The notes under the pieces are model-generated. The model did no database searches, was not told the origin of the DNA, and worked only from the letters and a program-made list of their open reading frames with translations. Shown in pieces: positions 17,139 to 26,586 of a stretch of 64,000 bases of DNA. Made by a program: the position numbers and the translations under genes. The stretch lies in the NCBI GenBank assembly GCA_029559035.1, contig JAKQCT010000061.1, positions 1-64,000 of the forward strand, in the 5' to 3' direction. The DNA is from Acidobacteriota bacterium (lineage in GTDB: Bacteria; Acidobacteriota; UBA4820). Each line of letters begins with the position of its first letter. Positions within the stretch are counted from its first letter, which is position 1.

Positions 17139-17213
17139 TGGAGCCGATGAGAGGACTTGAACCTCCAACTAACGGATTACAAATCCGCTACTCTACCATT
17201 GAGTTACATCGGC
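17139..17213 (-). tRNA. tRNA-Thr (TGT)
   Basis: Acceptor GCCGATG/CATCGGC; anticodon loop TTTGTAA in stem GCGGA/TCCGT, anticodon TGT. The discriminator is T and CCA is encoded. It is the first gene of the operon and corresponds to E. coli thrU. Confidence 0.96.
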
Positions 17214-17244
17214 ACTTGATTCCTTTCGGAAATCAAGCTTGGGG

Positions 17245-17273
17245 ATAATAACATTTTTTTCGAGGCTTTGCAA
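17245..17273 (-). promoter_or_regulatory. Promoter of the tRNA-EF-Tu-rpoBC superoperon
   Basis: Minus strand TTGCAA (17268-17273), 17-base spacer with an A-run, TATTAT (17245-17250). The next bases are CCCC, a GC-rich discriminator of the kind found at stable-RNA promoters under stringent control; that control is inferred. No other strong promoter or terminator was noticed between here and ribF. Confidence 0.7.
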
Positions 17274-17385
17274 GCCCCCCCGCAGGAGGCCCTGAGGCGC
17301 GGACCAGGAAGTAACTGGCCGGCCGGAGGCCGTCACAGATCGCTCGAAAAAGAATGCTTCTTCGGGACGTGATGGTCCCTTTTAC

Positions 17386-17414
17386 TTGACATCATCTCTT
17401 CAAGGTTCTAAAAT
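17386..17414 (+). promoter_or_regulatory. Sigma-70 promoter of the kelch protein genes
   Basis: TTGACA (17386-17391), 17-base spacer, TAAAAT (17409-17414). This is a near-consensus site, 40 bases before the first kelch gene and divergent from the tRNA operon promoter. Confidence 0.75.
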
Positions 17415-17453
17415 CATTTTTCGTGAGGTAACTAATTTGAAAGGAGGAAACGA

Positions 17454-20141
17454 ATGAAGAGAGTGATCGGCAAGATGGTTTTCGTGATCCTCTGCGCTCT
17501 GATCGCGGGCTCGATGTCCGCCTTCGCGCAGGTAACGCCTCAGTGGATCGGGGTCAATGCCCTAATGCCCCAGGCAATGTACTGGTCGGCCGTCTGTACC
17601 TACAACGGCAAGGTTTACGTGTTCGGCGGGAACGCCAACGACGCGGAGACGAACACGACCTATATCTATGACCCCTCTTCCGACACGTGGACTAAGGGCG
17701 CGAACATGCCCACCCCAAGGTATCTCTGCACTGCCGCGGAAGTTGACGGAAAGATCTATGTCATGGGCGGAAGGCAGCTCGTCGCCTCCCTCAACCCCGT
17801 GGATGCCAACGAGTGCTACGACCCGGCCACCAACACCTGGACAAGCAAGACGAAGATGCCCAACGCGATCCGCGGCCACGCGGCCTGCACGGCGAACGGA
17901 AAGATCTATGTCCTGGGCGGCAACACGGGCGCGTACAGCGATACCGTTACCATTTACGACCCGACAGCCAACAGCTGGGCCAACGGGACCAAGCTTCCCG
18001 CAAAGTCAGCTTACGGCGGCGCGGTTTATTCTTCTTCGGCCAACTCGATCGTCTATACCGGCGGAGTTAAAAGCAGCACCGACTCGGCCTCCAATTTCAT
18101 CGGCAAAGTCTTCGTCTTCAGCCTAAGCTCGGGCTCCTGGGACGCTGGAACGGCCATGCCTGACAAGACCGCGTACTACGGCCTCGCCACGAACGCCGAC
18201 GGCTCCCAGGTTTACATCGTTGGCGGTTCCATGTGGGACTCGGGCTCTTCAGCGACCGTCTCTTATCCTTACACGCAGGTTTTCTACACCGCGTCGAAGA
18301 CCTTCGACAATGAAGGGCTCTACCACCCCAGCCCGTGGAACCGAGAGAACTGCAACGCCGCGTTCGCCAACGGGACTCTCTACATCCTCGGCGGCGACGG
18401 TAACGCTCTCATCGATTCAGGCAACCCAGACACGGGCGAGTTCTACGAGCCCAACTTCCCGATCAACGACGGAAGCAGCTACGCCTACATCTCCGGCGGA
18501 GTCAGCGGCGCGATCAACGGCAAGTTCTATGTCGTCGATGGAGGATTCTATGTGCCCCTCACGGGCTCGGTTTACGCGTACGATCCCGGCTCCAACACGT
18601 GGGCGAAGAAGAACGGGACCGACCCGGCGCCCAGGATGTACGCGACCGGCGGCCAGTGGAACGACAAGGTTGTCGTATATGGCGGAATGGTCGAGGATGG
18701 GAGCGTTGTTGCCACCGCGACCGTTTACGATCCTCTCGCCGACACATTCACTGCTTACGCGAACTCGAATCCCAACCTCAGCATTTTCGAAACAAGCGTG
18801 GTCCTCAACGACAAGCTTTACGTGATTGGCGGAAGGCCGGACCCTTCGGACGCTGAGACCCTCAGCAAGAAGGTCAGCATCCTCGACCTCAACAGCGGCG
18901 CATGGTCCACAGGGGCCGACATGCCCGTCGCGATCGAACAGGCAGCGGCGGCGGCTTACAACAACAAGATCTACCTCTTCGGCGGAATCGACAACGTGGA
19001 ATCCGATTACATCAACGAAAAGGTATACATCTACGACCCCTCAGCCAACTCCTGGACAACGGGCCCGTCGCAGAGCCAGTACAATCAGGCCTACGGCGCG
19101 ATCGCTTTCCCCTACGGCAATTACATCCTCGTGGACTCCGGCTATAACCTCTGGTACAACGACATCCTCGGCGGACTCTCCGGCGGAATGCTCGGAAGCA
19201 TGCAGGTCTTCGATCCCTCAGCCGGCGCGTTCAAGACGGAAGCCCAGCGCCCCTTCGGCAAGATGAGGCAGTGTTCGGCCGTGATCGGCGGCAATTATTA
19301 TTCAACTGCCGGTGAGGATCCCGACTGGCCGGTCACCCGTCTCGACATCGCCAATTTTGGCGGCGCGCCCGTCTGCACGGTGACATGCACTGCTACCGCC
19401 AACCCCACATCGGGCCAGGCCCCGCTGACGGTCAACTTCACCGGTTCAGCTACCGCTACCAACTGCACCGGCACTCCGACCTACGCCTGGACATTCGGCG
19501 ACGGCGGAAATTCCACCGAACAGAGCCCCTCGCACACTTACCAGGCTGACGGCACCTACAACTGGAGCATGACGGCCACGGTCGACAACAAGACCTGCAC
19601 GAAGTCCGGCACGGTCACCGTCGGCGGCGCCGCCCAGTGCACGGTAACCTGCGACGCCACCGCCACCGCCACCGCTCTCAACGTCGCCTTCACCGGCACG
19701 GCAACCGCGACCAACTGCACGGGAACCCCGACCTACGCCTGGACCTTCGGCGACGGCGGGACCTCCACCGAACAGAACCCCACCCATGCCTACACCGCAG
19801 CGGGTTCCTACGACTGGACTCTCACCGTCAGCGTTGACGGCGAGCAGTGCTCCAAGACGGGCACGGTTGTCGTCGGCGGCGTGACGCCTCCGACCATCTC
19901 CAGAGTTTCAAAAGCCGCCAGCCCGTTCCGCCTGATCGTTATGGGAAGCAACTTCCAGAGCGGATGCATCGTTCACATCAACGGCAACCCCGTCCCCACC
20001 ACCACCTTCAAAAGCTCCACGAAGGTCGTGGCCAAGAAGGGCGCGGCCCTCAAGGCATACGTCCCCAAGGGAGTGGCAGTCCAGGTAACGGTCGTGAACC
20101 CGGACGGCGGCGTTTCCGCTGCATACACCTACACCAGGTAA
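17454..20141 (+). CDS. Secreted kelch-repeat protein with two PKD domains and C-terminal IPT-like domain
   Basis: The 895-residue protein is predicted to be exported. Residues 1-25 form a signal peptide ending AFAQ. Residues about 30-630 are kelch-type beta-propeller blades, with repeated YVFGG/YVMGG/YVLGG strands followed by YDP...W motifs; they probably form two propellers. Two PKD domains follow (about 640-810), each with WTFGDGG and TYQADGTY-like motifs. Each opens with a CxVTC cysteine pair, which may form disulfides outside the cell. The last 80 residues resemble an IPT/TIG fold. A GGAGG site precedes the ATG. The role is unknown; surface binding or a matrix is plausible. The next gene is a paralog. 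Confidence 0.85.
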   Translation: MKRVIGKMVFVILCALIAGSMSAFAQVTPQWIGVNALMPQAMYWSAVCTYNGKVYVFGGNANDAETNTTYIYDPSSDTWTKGANMPTPRYLCTAAEVDGKIYVMGGRQLVASLNPVDANECYDPATNTWTSKTKMPNAIRGHAACTANGKIYVLGGNTGAYSDTVTIYDPTANSWANGTKLPAKSAYGGAVYSSSANSIVYTGGVKSSTDSASNFIGKVFVFSLSSGSWDAGTAMPDKTAYYGLATNADGSQVYIVGGSMWDSGSSATVSYPYTQVFYTASKTFDNEGLYHPSPWNRENCNAAFANGTLYILGGDGNALIDSGNPDTGEFYEPNFPINDGSSYAYISGGVSGAINGKFYVVDGGFYVPLTGSVYAYDPGSNTWAKKNGTDPAPRMYATGGQWNDKVVVYGGMVEDGSVVATATVYDPLADTFTAYANSNPNLSIFETSVVLNDKLYVIGGRPDPSDAETLSKKVSILDLNSGAWSTGADMPVAIEQAAAAAYNNKIYLFGGIDNVESDYINEKVYIYDPSANSWTTGPSQSQYNQAYGAIAFPYGNYILVDSGYNLWYNDILGGLSGGMLGSMQVFDPSAGAFKTEAQRPFGKMRQCSAVIGGNYYSTAGEDPDWPVTRLDIANFGGAPVCTVTCTATANPTSGQAPLTVNFTGSATATNCTGTPTYAWTFGDGGNSTEQSPSHTYQADGTYNWSMTATVDNKTCTKSGTVTVGGAAQCTVTCDATATATALNVAFTGTATATNCTGTPTYAWTFGDGGTSTEQNPTHAYTAAGSYDWTLTVSVDGEQCSKTGTVVVGGVTPPTISRVSKAASPFRLIVMGSNFQSGCIVHINGNPVPTTTFKSSTKVVAKKGAALKAYVPKGVAVQVTVVNPDGGVSAAYTYTR

Positions 20142-20163
20142 AATCACACACCATTTAACATAG

Positions 20164-20192
20164 AAGGGGCGGTTAAATCCGCCCCTTTTTTT
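20164..20192 (+). terminator. Rho-independent terminator after first kelch gene
   Basis: Nine-bp stem AAGGGGCGG/CCGCCCCTT with a six-base loop, followed by a run of seven to eight T. The next gene starts only 34 bases later, without a clear promoter of its own. Confidence 0.85.
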
Positions 20193-20225
20193 ATGGTATC
20201 CTACTTTCTTTTTTGGAGGACGGAT

Positions 20226-23162
20226 ATGAAATCCAGGATGCTGTCAATTCTCATTCTTATACTTATGTTGCCCGCCGCAACGGCAGCGGCGGTAACGTCT
20301 CTGACATGGACCGGGACGAGATCGCTCCCCCCTAAAAGCGTGGAAGCCGCCTCTTCGGCCGTTTACAACCAGAAGGTCTACCTCTTCGGAGGGCTGGTTT
20401 ACGACGCGGAGCAGAACGGCACCCTTATCTACGACCCCGCTTCAGACTCCTGGACAACGGGGGCTGACATGCCGACCGCAAGGTATTTCTCATCTGCTGC
20501 GGAGGCAGGGGGGAAGATCTATGTCTTCGGAGGCGCGAAACTCCAGAGCGGGTCTTCGGTCTCCCAGACGGCTTGCGAGGTCTACGATCCCTCATCCGAC
20601 AGCTGGACAACCGCCGCTCCCCTCCCGGCGGCGCTGAGGGGACATTCGGCCGTTTCCGCCAACGGGCACATTTATCTCCTGGGCGGAAAAACCGGTTCTT
20701 CGTTCAACGGAACCGTATATGAGTTCGACCCGGGAACCGGGTCCTGGTCCTCCTTTTCCGCGGCACCGTTCTCGGCTGCCTACGGAACCGCTGTTTTCTC
20801 GGCATCGGAAAACGTCATTTACTATATCGGCGGGCTGATAAGCGACACGCCCTCCGCGGCGAGCTACCTCGGGAAAGCTTATTCGATGAACGCCTCAAGC
20901 GGCGCGTGGGAATCCGACACCTACTCGATGCCATTCCCTGTCAGTAATTTCGGGGCCGCGATGGATCCCTCGACGGGTCTCGTCTATCTTGTGGGCGGAA
21001 TCTTCTATTCGGGATACGAACTTCCCTTTCCCGACATCCAGATTTTCAATACTGAAAGCCACATGTTCATGTCAGGCACTCTGCCGATACTCCCGGGGCC
21101 TCTCAGCAGGTTCAACAACTGCGCCGCCGTGGTCTCGGGAAAACTCTGCCTGGTCTCCGGCGCGGGAGTCGCCGTTGTCGATGTCTTCAACATAACCGGC
21201 AACAGCTGGTACCAGCCGAACTCTCCGATGAACGAGGGAGGAAACGAGGTTTACAACGCCGGAGGAGCTGGAGCAGCCGTCAGCGGGAATTTCGTGTGCG
21301 CCGACGGAGGCTTTTTCCTTCCCCTCACCGGCGCGGTCCATTCATACGCACCGGCGGGCAACGCGTGGACTCTCAAAGATGGCACGGATCCCCAGCCCAG
21401 GACCTATTCCGCCTTCGGCGAACACGACGGAAAACTCGTGATCGCGGGGGGAATGGACGGCAACGCCAATGTCCTGAACACTGTTTCTATTTACGATCCT
21501 TCGGCCGACAGCTTTTCCCTCGCCTCAGGCCATGATCCTTATCCGGCAATATTCTCCGCAGGAGCGGTTTACAACGGCAGCCTTTACCTTTTCGGCGGAA
21601 GGACGGTACCTTCGGACGAGAATTCCCTCAGCGTCAAAACCCGCGTCTTCGACATTTCCAGCGGGACTTTCTCCGCCGGCCCCGACCTTCCTTTCGCCAT
21701 CGAACAAGCTGCGGCGTCTACGGTGGGCGATCGCATCTACATTTTCGGAGGCTCGACGCTGGCCGGCCCGGACTTCATGAACAAGAACGTCCTCATCTTC
21801 GATCCCGGCGCCTCGTCCTTCACCCAGGGGCCTGCGATCCCGTATCCCGTTTACGGCCCTTCCGCTGTCTCCTACGGCACCAGCGTCCTGGTGGATTCCG
21901 GCTACTACATTTTTTACAGCACGAAGCTGGGAGGCTTCGGAGGAGGCCCGCTCAGCCTAGTTCAAATCTATGACACGCAGAGCGGGACGTTCTCACTGAT
22001 CCCCCGTCCATTCGGCAAGATCAACCACAACACGGCGGTCATCGGGACAAGGTTCTACTCGACAGCCGGGGAGGATGGTTCGTGGCCCTCATCGAGGCTC
22101 GACATCGCAGATATCGTCTCGAGCGGTTGCAGCTTCACGTGCACTGCATCCGCAACACCTGAATCGGGTGCGAAACCTCTTGAAGTAGATTTTTCGGCAA
22201 CGGCGGACGGGTCCGGCTGCAGCGGCTCCCCTTCATTCGCCTGGACCTTCGGCGACGGTGGCTCTTCGACATCGCAGAATCCCGCCCACACTTACGAGAA
22301 CGACGGAAGCTACGACTGGAGCCTCACCGTGACATGGGGCGGCCGGACATGCTCCCAGAGCGGGACAATCACAGTGGGAGGATGCGTCGTCTCCTGCGAA
22401 GCGGTCCTTTCCGCCACGTCAGGTTACGCCCCTCTCGCCGTTGATTATTCGGCATCTTCCACCGCGACGGGCTGTTCTTCCGAAGTGACATACTCCTGGG
22501 ATTTCGGGGACGAATCCACTTCGACAGATCAGACCGGCACGCACACGTACACGACCCCCGGCACCTACACCTGCACTTTGACTGCAACAGCCGACGAGAC
22601 CGACTGCACGAAAACGGCCACGATAACGGTGACCGAACCTGGAAGCTGTTCTGTCACCTGTGAGGCCTCCGCTTCTCCATCGAGCGGCAATGCGCCGCTC
22701 AGTGTGAGTTTCACTTCGGTCGTCACACCGACGAACTGCTCCGGTGCGACATCTTATCTCTGGAACTTCGGCGACGGAACAACGTCGGTCGAGCAGAACC
22801 CCGTCCATGTCTTCTCCCAGGCAGGCAGTTACGGCTGGTCGCTGACAGTCACGGTAGACGGTGTGACCTGCTCAAAGACAGGTTCGGTCACCGTCGCAAG
22901 CGCATCGGGGCCAGTGGTTACAAGCGTTTCCAAGGCTCCAAGCCCGTTCAGGCTGAAAGTTATAGGGAACGGGTTCGAGAGCGGCGCCCAAGTGCTGATC
23001 AACGGAGTCGTGGTCCCTCAGACCAAATTCAAGAGCTACAGCTTCCTCATCGCAAAAAAAGGAGCCGCCTTGAAAGCCATGTGTCCCAAAGGCGTCACTG
23101 TAAAGGTCACCGTCAAGAACCCGGACGGCAAGGTTTCCAACGAGTTCAACTACACGAGGTAA
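20226..23162 (+). CDS. Secreted kelch-repeat protein with three PKD domains and C-terminal IPT-like domain
   Basis: This 978-residue paralog of the preceding protein starts at the ATG at 20226, just after GGAGGACGGAT. Earlier in-frame codons would precede the ribosome binding site. It has a signal peptide (residues 1-22, ending ATAAAV), kelch blades to about residue 635, and three PKD domains instead of two. Each PKD opens with a CxxxC pair. The IPT-like tail closely matches the first protein (PFRLKVIGNGF, AKKGAALKAMCPKGV). The duplication has kept both ends and changed PKD number. It is probably a tandem duplication product with a related surface role. The function is not known. Confidence 0.85.
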   Translation: MKSRMLSILILILMLPAATAAAVTSLTWTGTRSLPPKSVEAASSAVYNQKVYLFGGLVYDAEQNGTLIYDPASDSWTTGADMPTARYFSSAAEAGGKIYVFGGAKLQSGSSVSQTACEVYDPSSDSWTTAAPLPAALRGHSAVSANGHIYLLGGKTGSSFNGTVYEFDPGTGSWSSFSAAPFSAAYGTAVFSASENVIYYIGGLISDTPSAASYLGKAYSMNASSGAWESDTYSMPFPVSNFGAAMDPSTGLVYLVGGIFYSGYELPFPDIQIFNTESHMFMSGTLPILPGPLSRFNNCAAVVSGKLCLVSGAGVAVVDVFNITGNSWYQPNSPMNEGGNEVYNAGGAGAAVSGNFVCADGGFFLPLTGAVHSYAPAGNAWTLKDGTDPQPRTYSAFGEHDGKLVIAGGMDGNANVLNTVSIYDPSADSFSLASGHDPYPAIFSAGAVYNGSLYLFGGRTVPSDENSLSVKTRVFDISSGTFSAGPDLPFAIEQAAASTVGDRIYIFGGSTLAGPDFMNKNVLIFDPGASSFTQGPAIPYPVYGPSAVSYGTSVLVDSGYYIFYSTKLGGFGGGPLSLVQIYDTQSGTFSLIPRPFGKINHNTAVIGTRFYSTAGEDGSWPSSRLDIADIVSSGCSFTCTASATPESGAKPLEVDFSATADGSGCSGSPSFAWTFGDGGSSTSQNPAHTYENDGSYDWSLTVTWGGRTCSQSGTITVGGCVVSCEAVLSATSGYAPLAVDYSASSTATGCSSEVTYSWDFGDESTSTDQTGTHTYTTPGTYTCTLTATADETDCTKTATITVTEPGSCSVTCEASASPSSGNAPLSVSFTSVVTPTNCSGATSYLWNFGDGTTSVEQNPVHVFSQAGSYGWSLTVTVDGVTCSKTGSVTVASASGPVVTSVSKAPSPFRLKVIGNGFESGAQVLINGVVVPQTKFKSYSFLIAKKGAALKAMCPKGVTVKVTVKNPDGKVSNEFNYTR

Positions 23163-23187
23163 AACCCAATCTAAACGGAAACGCTGA

Positions 23188-23215
23188 AAGGGACGGTCCG
23201 CCGTCCCTTTTTTTC
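23188..23215 (+). terminator. Rho-independent terminator after second kelch gene
   Basis: Ten-bp stem AAAGGGACGG/CCGTCCCTTT with a four-base loop, then a T-run. Confidence 0.87.
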
Positions 23216-23290
23216 ATTCCGCCTGTTTTTCAATCGGAATAATTAAGGAAAATATTCTGTTAATCCGGTTCTCTCTATAAGGAGGTCCGA

Positions 23291-23878
23291 ATGTCATTAG
23301 TTGGAAAGAAAGCGCCCGATTTCAGCCTCGAAGCGGTGATCGACGGACAGTTCAAGAACGTGAGACTGGCCGACTACGCGGGAAAATATGTCGTCCTTTT
23401 CTTCTACCCCCTCGACTACACTTTCGTCTGCCCCACGGAGATAATAGCCTTCGCCGAAAAACACGAAGAGTTCAAAAAGCTCAACGCCGAGGTCATGGCG
23501 GCCTCCGTTGACAGCAAGTTCGTCCACCTCGCATGGCAGCAGGCTCCGAGGAAACAGGGCGGCCTGGGTAAACTGCCTTTCCCCCACCTGTCCGACCTGA
23601 ACAAGACCCTTGCCTCCGACTACGGCGTTCTTCTTGAAGGCGGTGGCGTCGCTTTGAGAGGCCTTTTCATCATCGACGACGAGGGGATCATCCAGCACGC
23701 GACGATCAACAACCTCGGCATAGGAAGGAACGTGGACGAGGTCCTCAGGCTTGTGCAGGCTATCCGGACCGTCAAGAAGACGGGAGAGGTCTGCCCCGCG
23801 AACTGGAAGCCGGGCGACGACACGATGAAGGCCGATCCCGAAGGCTCCATGAAATATTTCGAGAAACATTACAAGTAG
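23291..23878 (+). CDS. Typical 2-Cys peroxiredoxin (AhpC/Prx1 type)
   Basis: This 195-residue enzyme reduces hydrogen peroxide and organic peroxides using a thiol partner. The peroxidatic Cys is C47 in FVCPTE and the resolving Cys is C168 in GEVCPANW. The family length and the [13 protein letters not shown] core make the call secure. Both features linked in the family to over-oxidation sensitivity are present: GGLG at residues 90-93 and a YF motif near the C-terminus. A strong ribosome binding site (AAGGAGG) precedes the ATG. No reductase gene lies next to it, and strong terminators flank it, so it is monocistronic. Confidence 0.95.
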   Translation: MSLVGKKAPDFSLEAVIDGQFKNVRLADYAGKYVVLFFYPLDYTFVCPTEIIAFAEKHEEFKKLNAEVMAASVDSKFVHLAWQQAPRKQGGLGKLPFPHLSDLNKTLASDYGVLLEGGGVALRGLFIIDDEGIIQHATINNLGIGRNVDEVLRLVQAIRTVKKTGEVCPANWKPGDDTMKADPEGSMKYFEKHYK

Positions 23879-23891
23879 GATCAGCGACGGC

Positions 23892-23926
23892 ATGAAAAAG
23901 GGCGGCTTACCCTCCGCTCTTTTTCA
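23892..23926 (+). terminator. Terminator after the peroxiredoxin gene
   Basis: A 14-bp nearly perfect hairpin: left arm ATGAAAAAGGGCGG, right arm CCGCTCTTTTTCAT, loop of seven. The T-rich right arm suits the plus strand; A-richness on the other side could make it bidirectional. Confidence 0.75.
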
Positions 23927-23939
23927 TCATAACGATTCT

Positions 23940-24398
23940 CTATCGTACCTGTTCATCGGTTACTTCCCTTATCGACAACTTCGGTGCGGGAAGTTGTGAA
24001 GCCTGATAAGAAGTTAGAAGTGGGAAGGCAGAAGTTTTAAAAGCCGGGAAGCTAGGAAGTTGGCAAGCGAGGAAGGAAGCGTATTTGCTTGAAAGAGAAG
24101 ACAGCGAAATTAACCGCAGAGAGCTGAAGTTCCATAGGGAAAAGGATTCCATAATTTTTCAATTTTCAATTTTCACTTTTCAATTTTCAATTTTGAATTG
24201 CGCCCAAGCGCTCTCTGAAGTTCCACCGTGGCCTATCCGCACCCTGATCCTTCGGTAAAAAAAGTATTGCGCCGTGCGTCGAATTTACTTCGCGCTAAGG
24301 CGCATTCCTATACGGGAGGGATTCAGCGGAGCGAGCTTGCGAGCGAAGTGTCTAAGGGGAGGGCAGAGCCCTCTTCTTTGGAAGGCCGAAGGCCGACT
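23940..24398. other. Repeat-rich spacer without genes
   Basis: This stretch between the peroxiredoxin terminator and tRNA-Leu holds no convincing gene. Positions 23985-24080 are purine-rich and built of loosely repeated GAAGTT/GGAAG words. Positions 24156-24197 are a heptamer array. Positions 24265-24400 hold several short palindromes next to tRNA-Leu, for example GAGGGCAGAGCCCTC and GGCCGAAGGCC. Short open frames here have low-complexity products and are not called. Confidence 0.6.
24156..24197. repeat. Six tandem copies of a 7-bp unit
   Basis: The unit TTTTCAA occurs six times in a row. Copy 3 ends CAC and copy 6 has GAA. It lies in the spacer between peroxiredoxin and tRNA-Leu. Confidence 0.9.
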
Positions 24399-24485
24399 TG
24401 GTGCCGAAGGGGGGAATCGAACCCCCATGAGCTTGCGCCCGGCGGATTTTGAGTCCGCTGCGTCTGCCTGTTCCGCCACTTCGGC
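24399..24485 (-). tRNA. tRNA-Leu (CAA)
   Basis: An 87-base class II tRNA. Acceptor GCCGAAG/CTTCGGC, long variable arm, anticodon loop CTCAAAA in stem GCGGA/TCCGC, anticodon CAA. The discriminator is A and CCA is encoded. Confidence 0.96.
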
Positions 24486-24494
24486 ACAGGTAAC

Positions 24495-24523
24495 AACTTA
24501 CATTTTTGATCGTGAATTGTCAA
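24495..24523 (-). promoter_or_regulatory. Putative promoter of tRNA-Leu
   Basis: Minus strand TTGACA (24518-24523), 17-base spacer, TAAGTT (24495-24500). Transcription would start only a few bases before the tRNA 5' end, in the short gap after rnr. Confidence 0.5.
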
Positions 24524-24552
24524 ACCCATGTTGTATCGAGCCGCGGGAGCCA

Positions 24553-26586
24553 TCACATCGCGAACTGGGCTTCCCTGTTGAAGAGGTCTATCTTGGCGAG
24601 CTTGACGGAAACGATCTGACCGACCTTGAGTGTCCTCGACGTGTATTTTCCCCTTGCCCAGAACCCGCTCTTGTCGACGACGAAATGGTCGCCCTCCATG
24701 AAGGAGAACGGGCATACACCTTCGATGAGCTCCTCTGTCAGTTCTATCCTGACGCCGAATTTCGTGAATCCCGTTATCATCGCGCTGAAGTCGTCGCCGA
24801 GCCGTTTCTTCAGATATATCAGGGTTATCCACTCGACCGCTTCGCGCTCGGCTTCGTCGGCCAATCTCTCTGTCTCAGACGAGTGCGCGGCGATGGCCGC
24901 GAGGTCCCGGTCCCTCTGTGCCGTTCCGGCGAGGGCTTCCTTAACCGCTCGGTGGACGACAAGGTCGGGATAGCGTCTTATCGGACTGGTGAAATGGCAG
25001 TACCGCGTCAGCGCGAGGCCGTAGTGCCCCGCCTCCTCCTCGCTGTACCGCGCCCGCATCATCGCTCTAAGTACCTGGTACGAAACGAGCCTCTCGAAAG
25101 GCTTTCCCTTCGCCGCGAGGATCGCTCTCCTCAAGATCTCGACGCTCCCCGCTTTCCTCCCGAACGACGCGCCGAGAGAGAGATTGTTAAGAAGAGGAAT
25201 TATCGACTTCAGCTTCTCCTCGTCGGGCTCCTCGTGGATCCTGTAAATGAAGCGCCTCTTTTTCTTCTTCAGGAATTCCGCGGCGGAGGCGTTGGCGAGG
25301 AGCATGAACTCCTCAATGAGCCTGTGGCTTTTCAGCCTCGGGAGCGGCAGGATCCTCTCGAGGGCGCCTTCAGGTCCGAGCTGAAGGAAAGGCTCCGGCA
25401 GATCGAAATCGAGCGAACCCCTTTCGGATCTTTTCCGGGAAAGAAGCTCGGCCAGCCTATGGCCTTCAAGGACGATCTCGGAGATCTCTTCGGGATGGTC
25501 TCTTTTCCCTTCTATGATCTCCTCTGCTTCTTCGTAGCTGAGCCTTTTCGCCGACCTGATGACGCTCTCGAAGAACATCGCTCTCTTGACGGTTCCCGAC
25601 GGGTCTATCGACATCTCGCAGGTGAGACAGAGCCTGTCTTCATTTTCGTTCAGCGAGCAGAGGCCGTCCGAGAGGGCCGCCGGGAGCATCGGGTAGACTT
25701 TTCCGGGAAGATAGACCGAATTGCCCCTCGTCCTTGCTTCCAGGTCAAGGCTCCCCTCCTCCTTTACGAAGAATGAAACGTCCGCTATGTGGACGAAAAG
25801 GCTCCAGCCCCCGTCATCGTTCCTGCGGACCGATATAGCGTCGTCGAAATCCTTCGCGTCGGAAGGGTCGATGGTGACGGTGGGCAAGTCGCGGAAGTCC
25901 CTCCTTCCCTCCGTCCACTCCTTTTTGACCGTATCCCCGAAACGCCCCGCTTCATTTTCCGCCTCTCTGGAGAACGGCCTTGCGAGGCCGAAGCTGATCT
26001 CGACAGTTTTTATCGGCGTGAGGACATCGAAGGGGTCTCCGACAGGCTCGACTTTTTCCGCCTTCAGTTCGCCGTCCGCGCGTTCCCCGAGTTCTGCTAC
26101 CGCGACCCCGGAGTTGGGGGCCGTTGTCCTGTCAAGGGCGACGGGAGAAGCTCCGCCGAAAGGCAGTAGGTAGCCGTCGGAAATTATCCCCGCGACGCGG
26201 TTCGTTCTCCTTCTCACCACGAGCATGATGGAGCCTTCGGCTTTGCCCCGTCTGGCGGAAGACTCGCAGATGACGAGGTCGCCGTTCATGGCTCCTCCAG
26301 CTTCCGAAGAAGGAACAAAGACATCTTCCCTTTCTCCGCGGGCTGGGACAACGAAACCGCCGCCACCCTTGATTGAAGAAAAAGTTCCGACAAGGAATTT
26401 TCCGCCCTTTTCCCTCAGGTAATTTTTTCTCTTGTTTACGATGTATCCCGAAAGCGCCAGGCGGCCGAGAGCGGCTGCGACTTCCGATTCCTCTGCGGCT
26501 CCGGTCTCTTCCGAAAGCCGCTTGGCGGATATCCAGGTCCCCCTGTTGTTCTCGAAGAAATCAACCAGCATTTCATAGGTGTTCAT
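24553..26586 (-). CDS. rnr: Ribonuclease R (RNB family 3'-5' exoribonuclease)
   Basis: RNase R degrades structured RNA from the 3' end. The 677-residue protein has an N-terminal winged-helix segment (1-55), cold-shock-like domains, and the RNB catalytic domain with the metal-binding aspartates of DPSDAKDFDDA (D240, D246, D248, D249). It also has CHFTSPIRRYPDL and a C-terminal S1 domain (about 600-677). It lacks the long basic C-terminal tail seen in E. coli RNase R. It overlaps the upstream phosphatase gene by 4 bases (ATGA), so the two form an operon. Confidence 0.95.
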   Translation of the reverse strand: MNTYEMLVDFFENNRGTWISAKRLSEETGAAEESEVAAALGRLALSGYIVNKRKNYLREKGGKFLVGTFSSIKGGGGFVVPARGEREDVFVPSSEAGGAMNGDLVICESSARRGKAEGSIMLVVRRRTNRVAGIISDGYLLPFGGASPVALDRTTAPNSGVAVAELGERADGELKAEKVEPVGDPFDVLTPIKTVEISFGLARPFSREAENEAGRFGDTVKKEWTEGRRDFRDLPTVTIDPSDAKDFDDAISVRRNDDGGWSLFVHIADVSFFVKEEGSLDLEARTRGNSVYLPGKVYPMLPAALSDGLCSLNENEDRLCLTCEMSIDPSGTVKRAMFFESVIRSAKRLSYEEAEEIIEGKRDHPEEISEIVLEGHRLAELLSRKRSERGSLDFDLPEPFLQLGPEGALERILPLPRLKSHRLIEEFMLLANASAAEFLKKKKRRFIYRIHEEPDEEKLKSIIPLLNNLSLGASFGRKAGSVEILRRAILAAKGKPFERLVSYQVLRAMMRARYSEEEAGHYGLALTRYCHFTSPIRRYPDLVVHRAVKEALAGTAQRDRDLAAIAAHSSETERLADEAEREAVEWITLIYLKKRLGDDFSAMITGFTKFGVRIELTEELIEGVCPFSFMEGDHFVVDKSGFWARGKYTSRTLKVGQIVSVKLAKIDLFNREAQFAM

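Noticed and set aside
23940-24152. Minus-strand frame of 70 codons
   Set aside because: It is made from the low-complexity purine-rich spacer; the Ser/Leu-rich product is an effect of composition.
24228-24452. Short plus-strand frame ending inside tRNA-Leu
   Set aside because: It overlaps the tRNA and the palindromic spacer and has no coding character.
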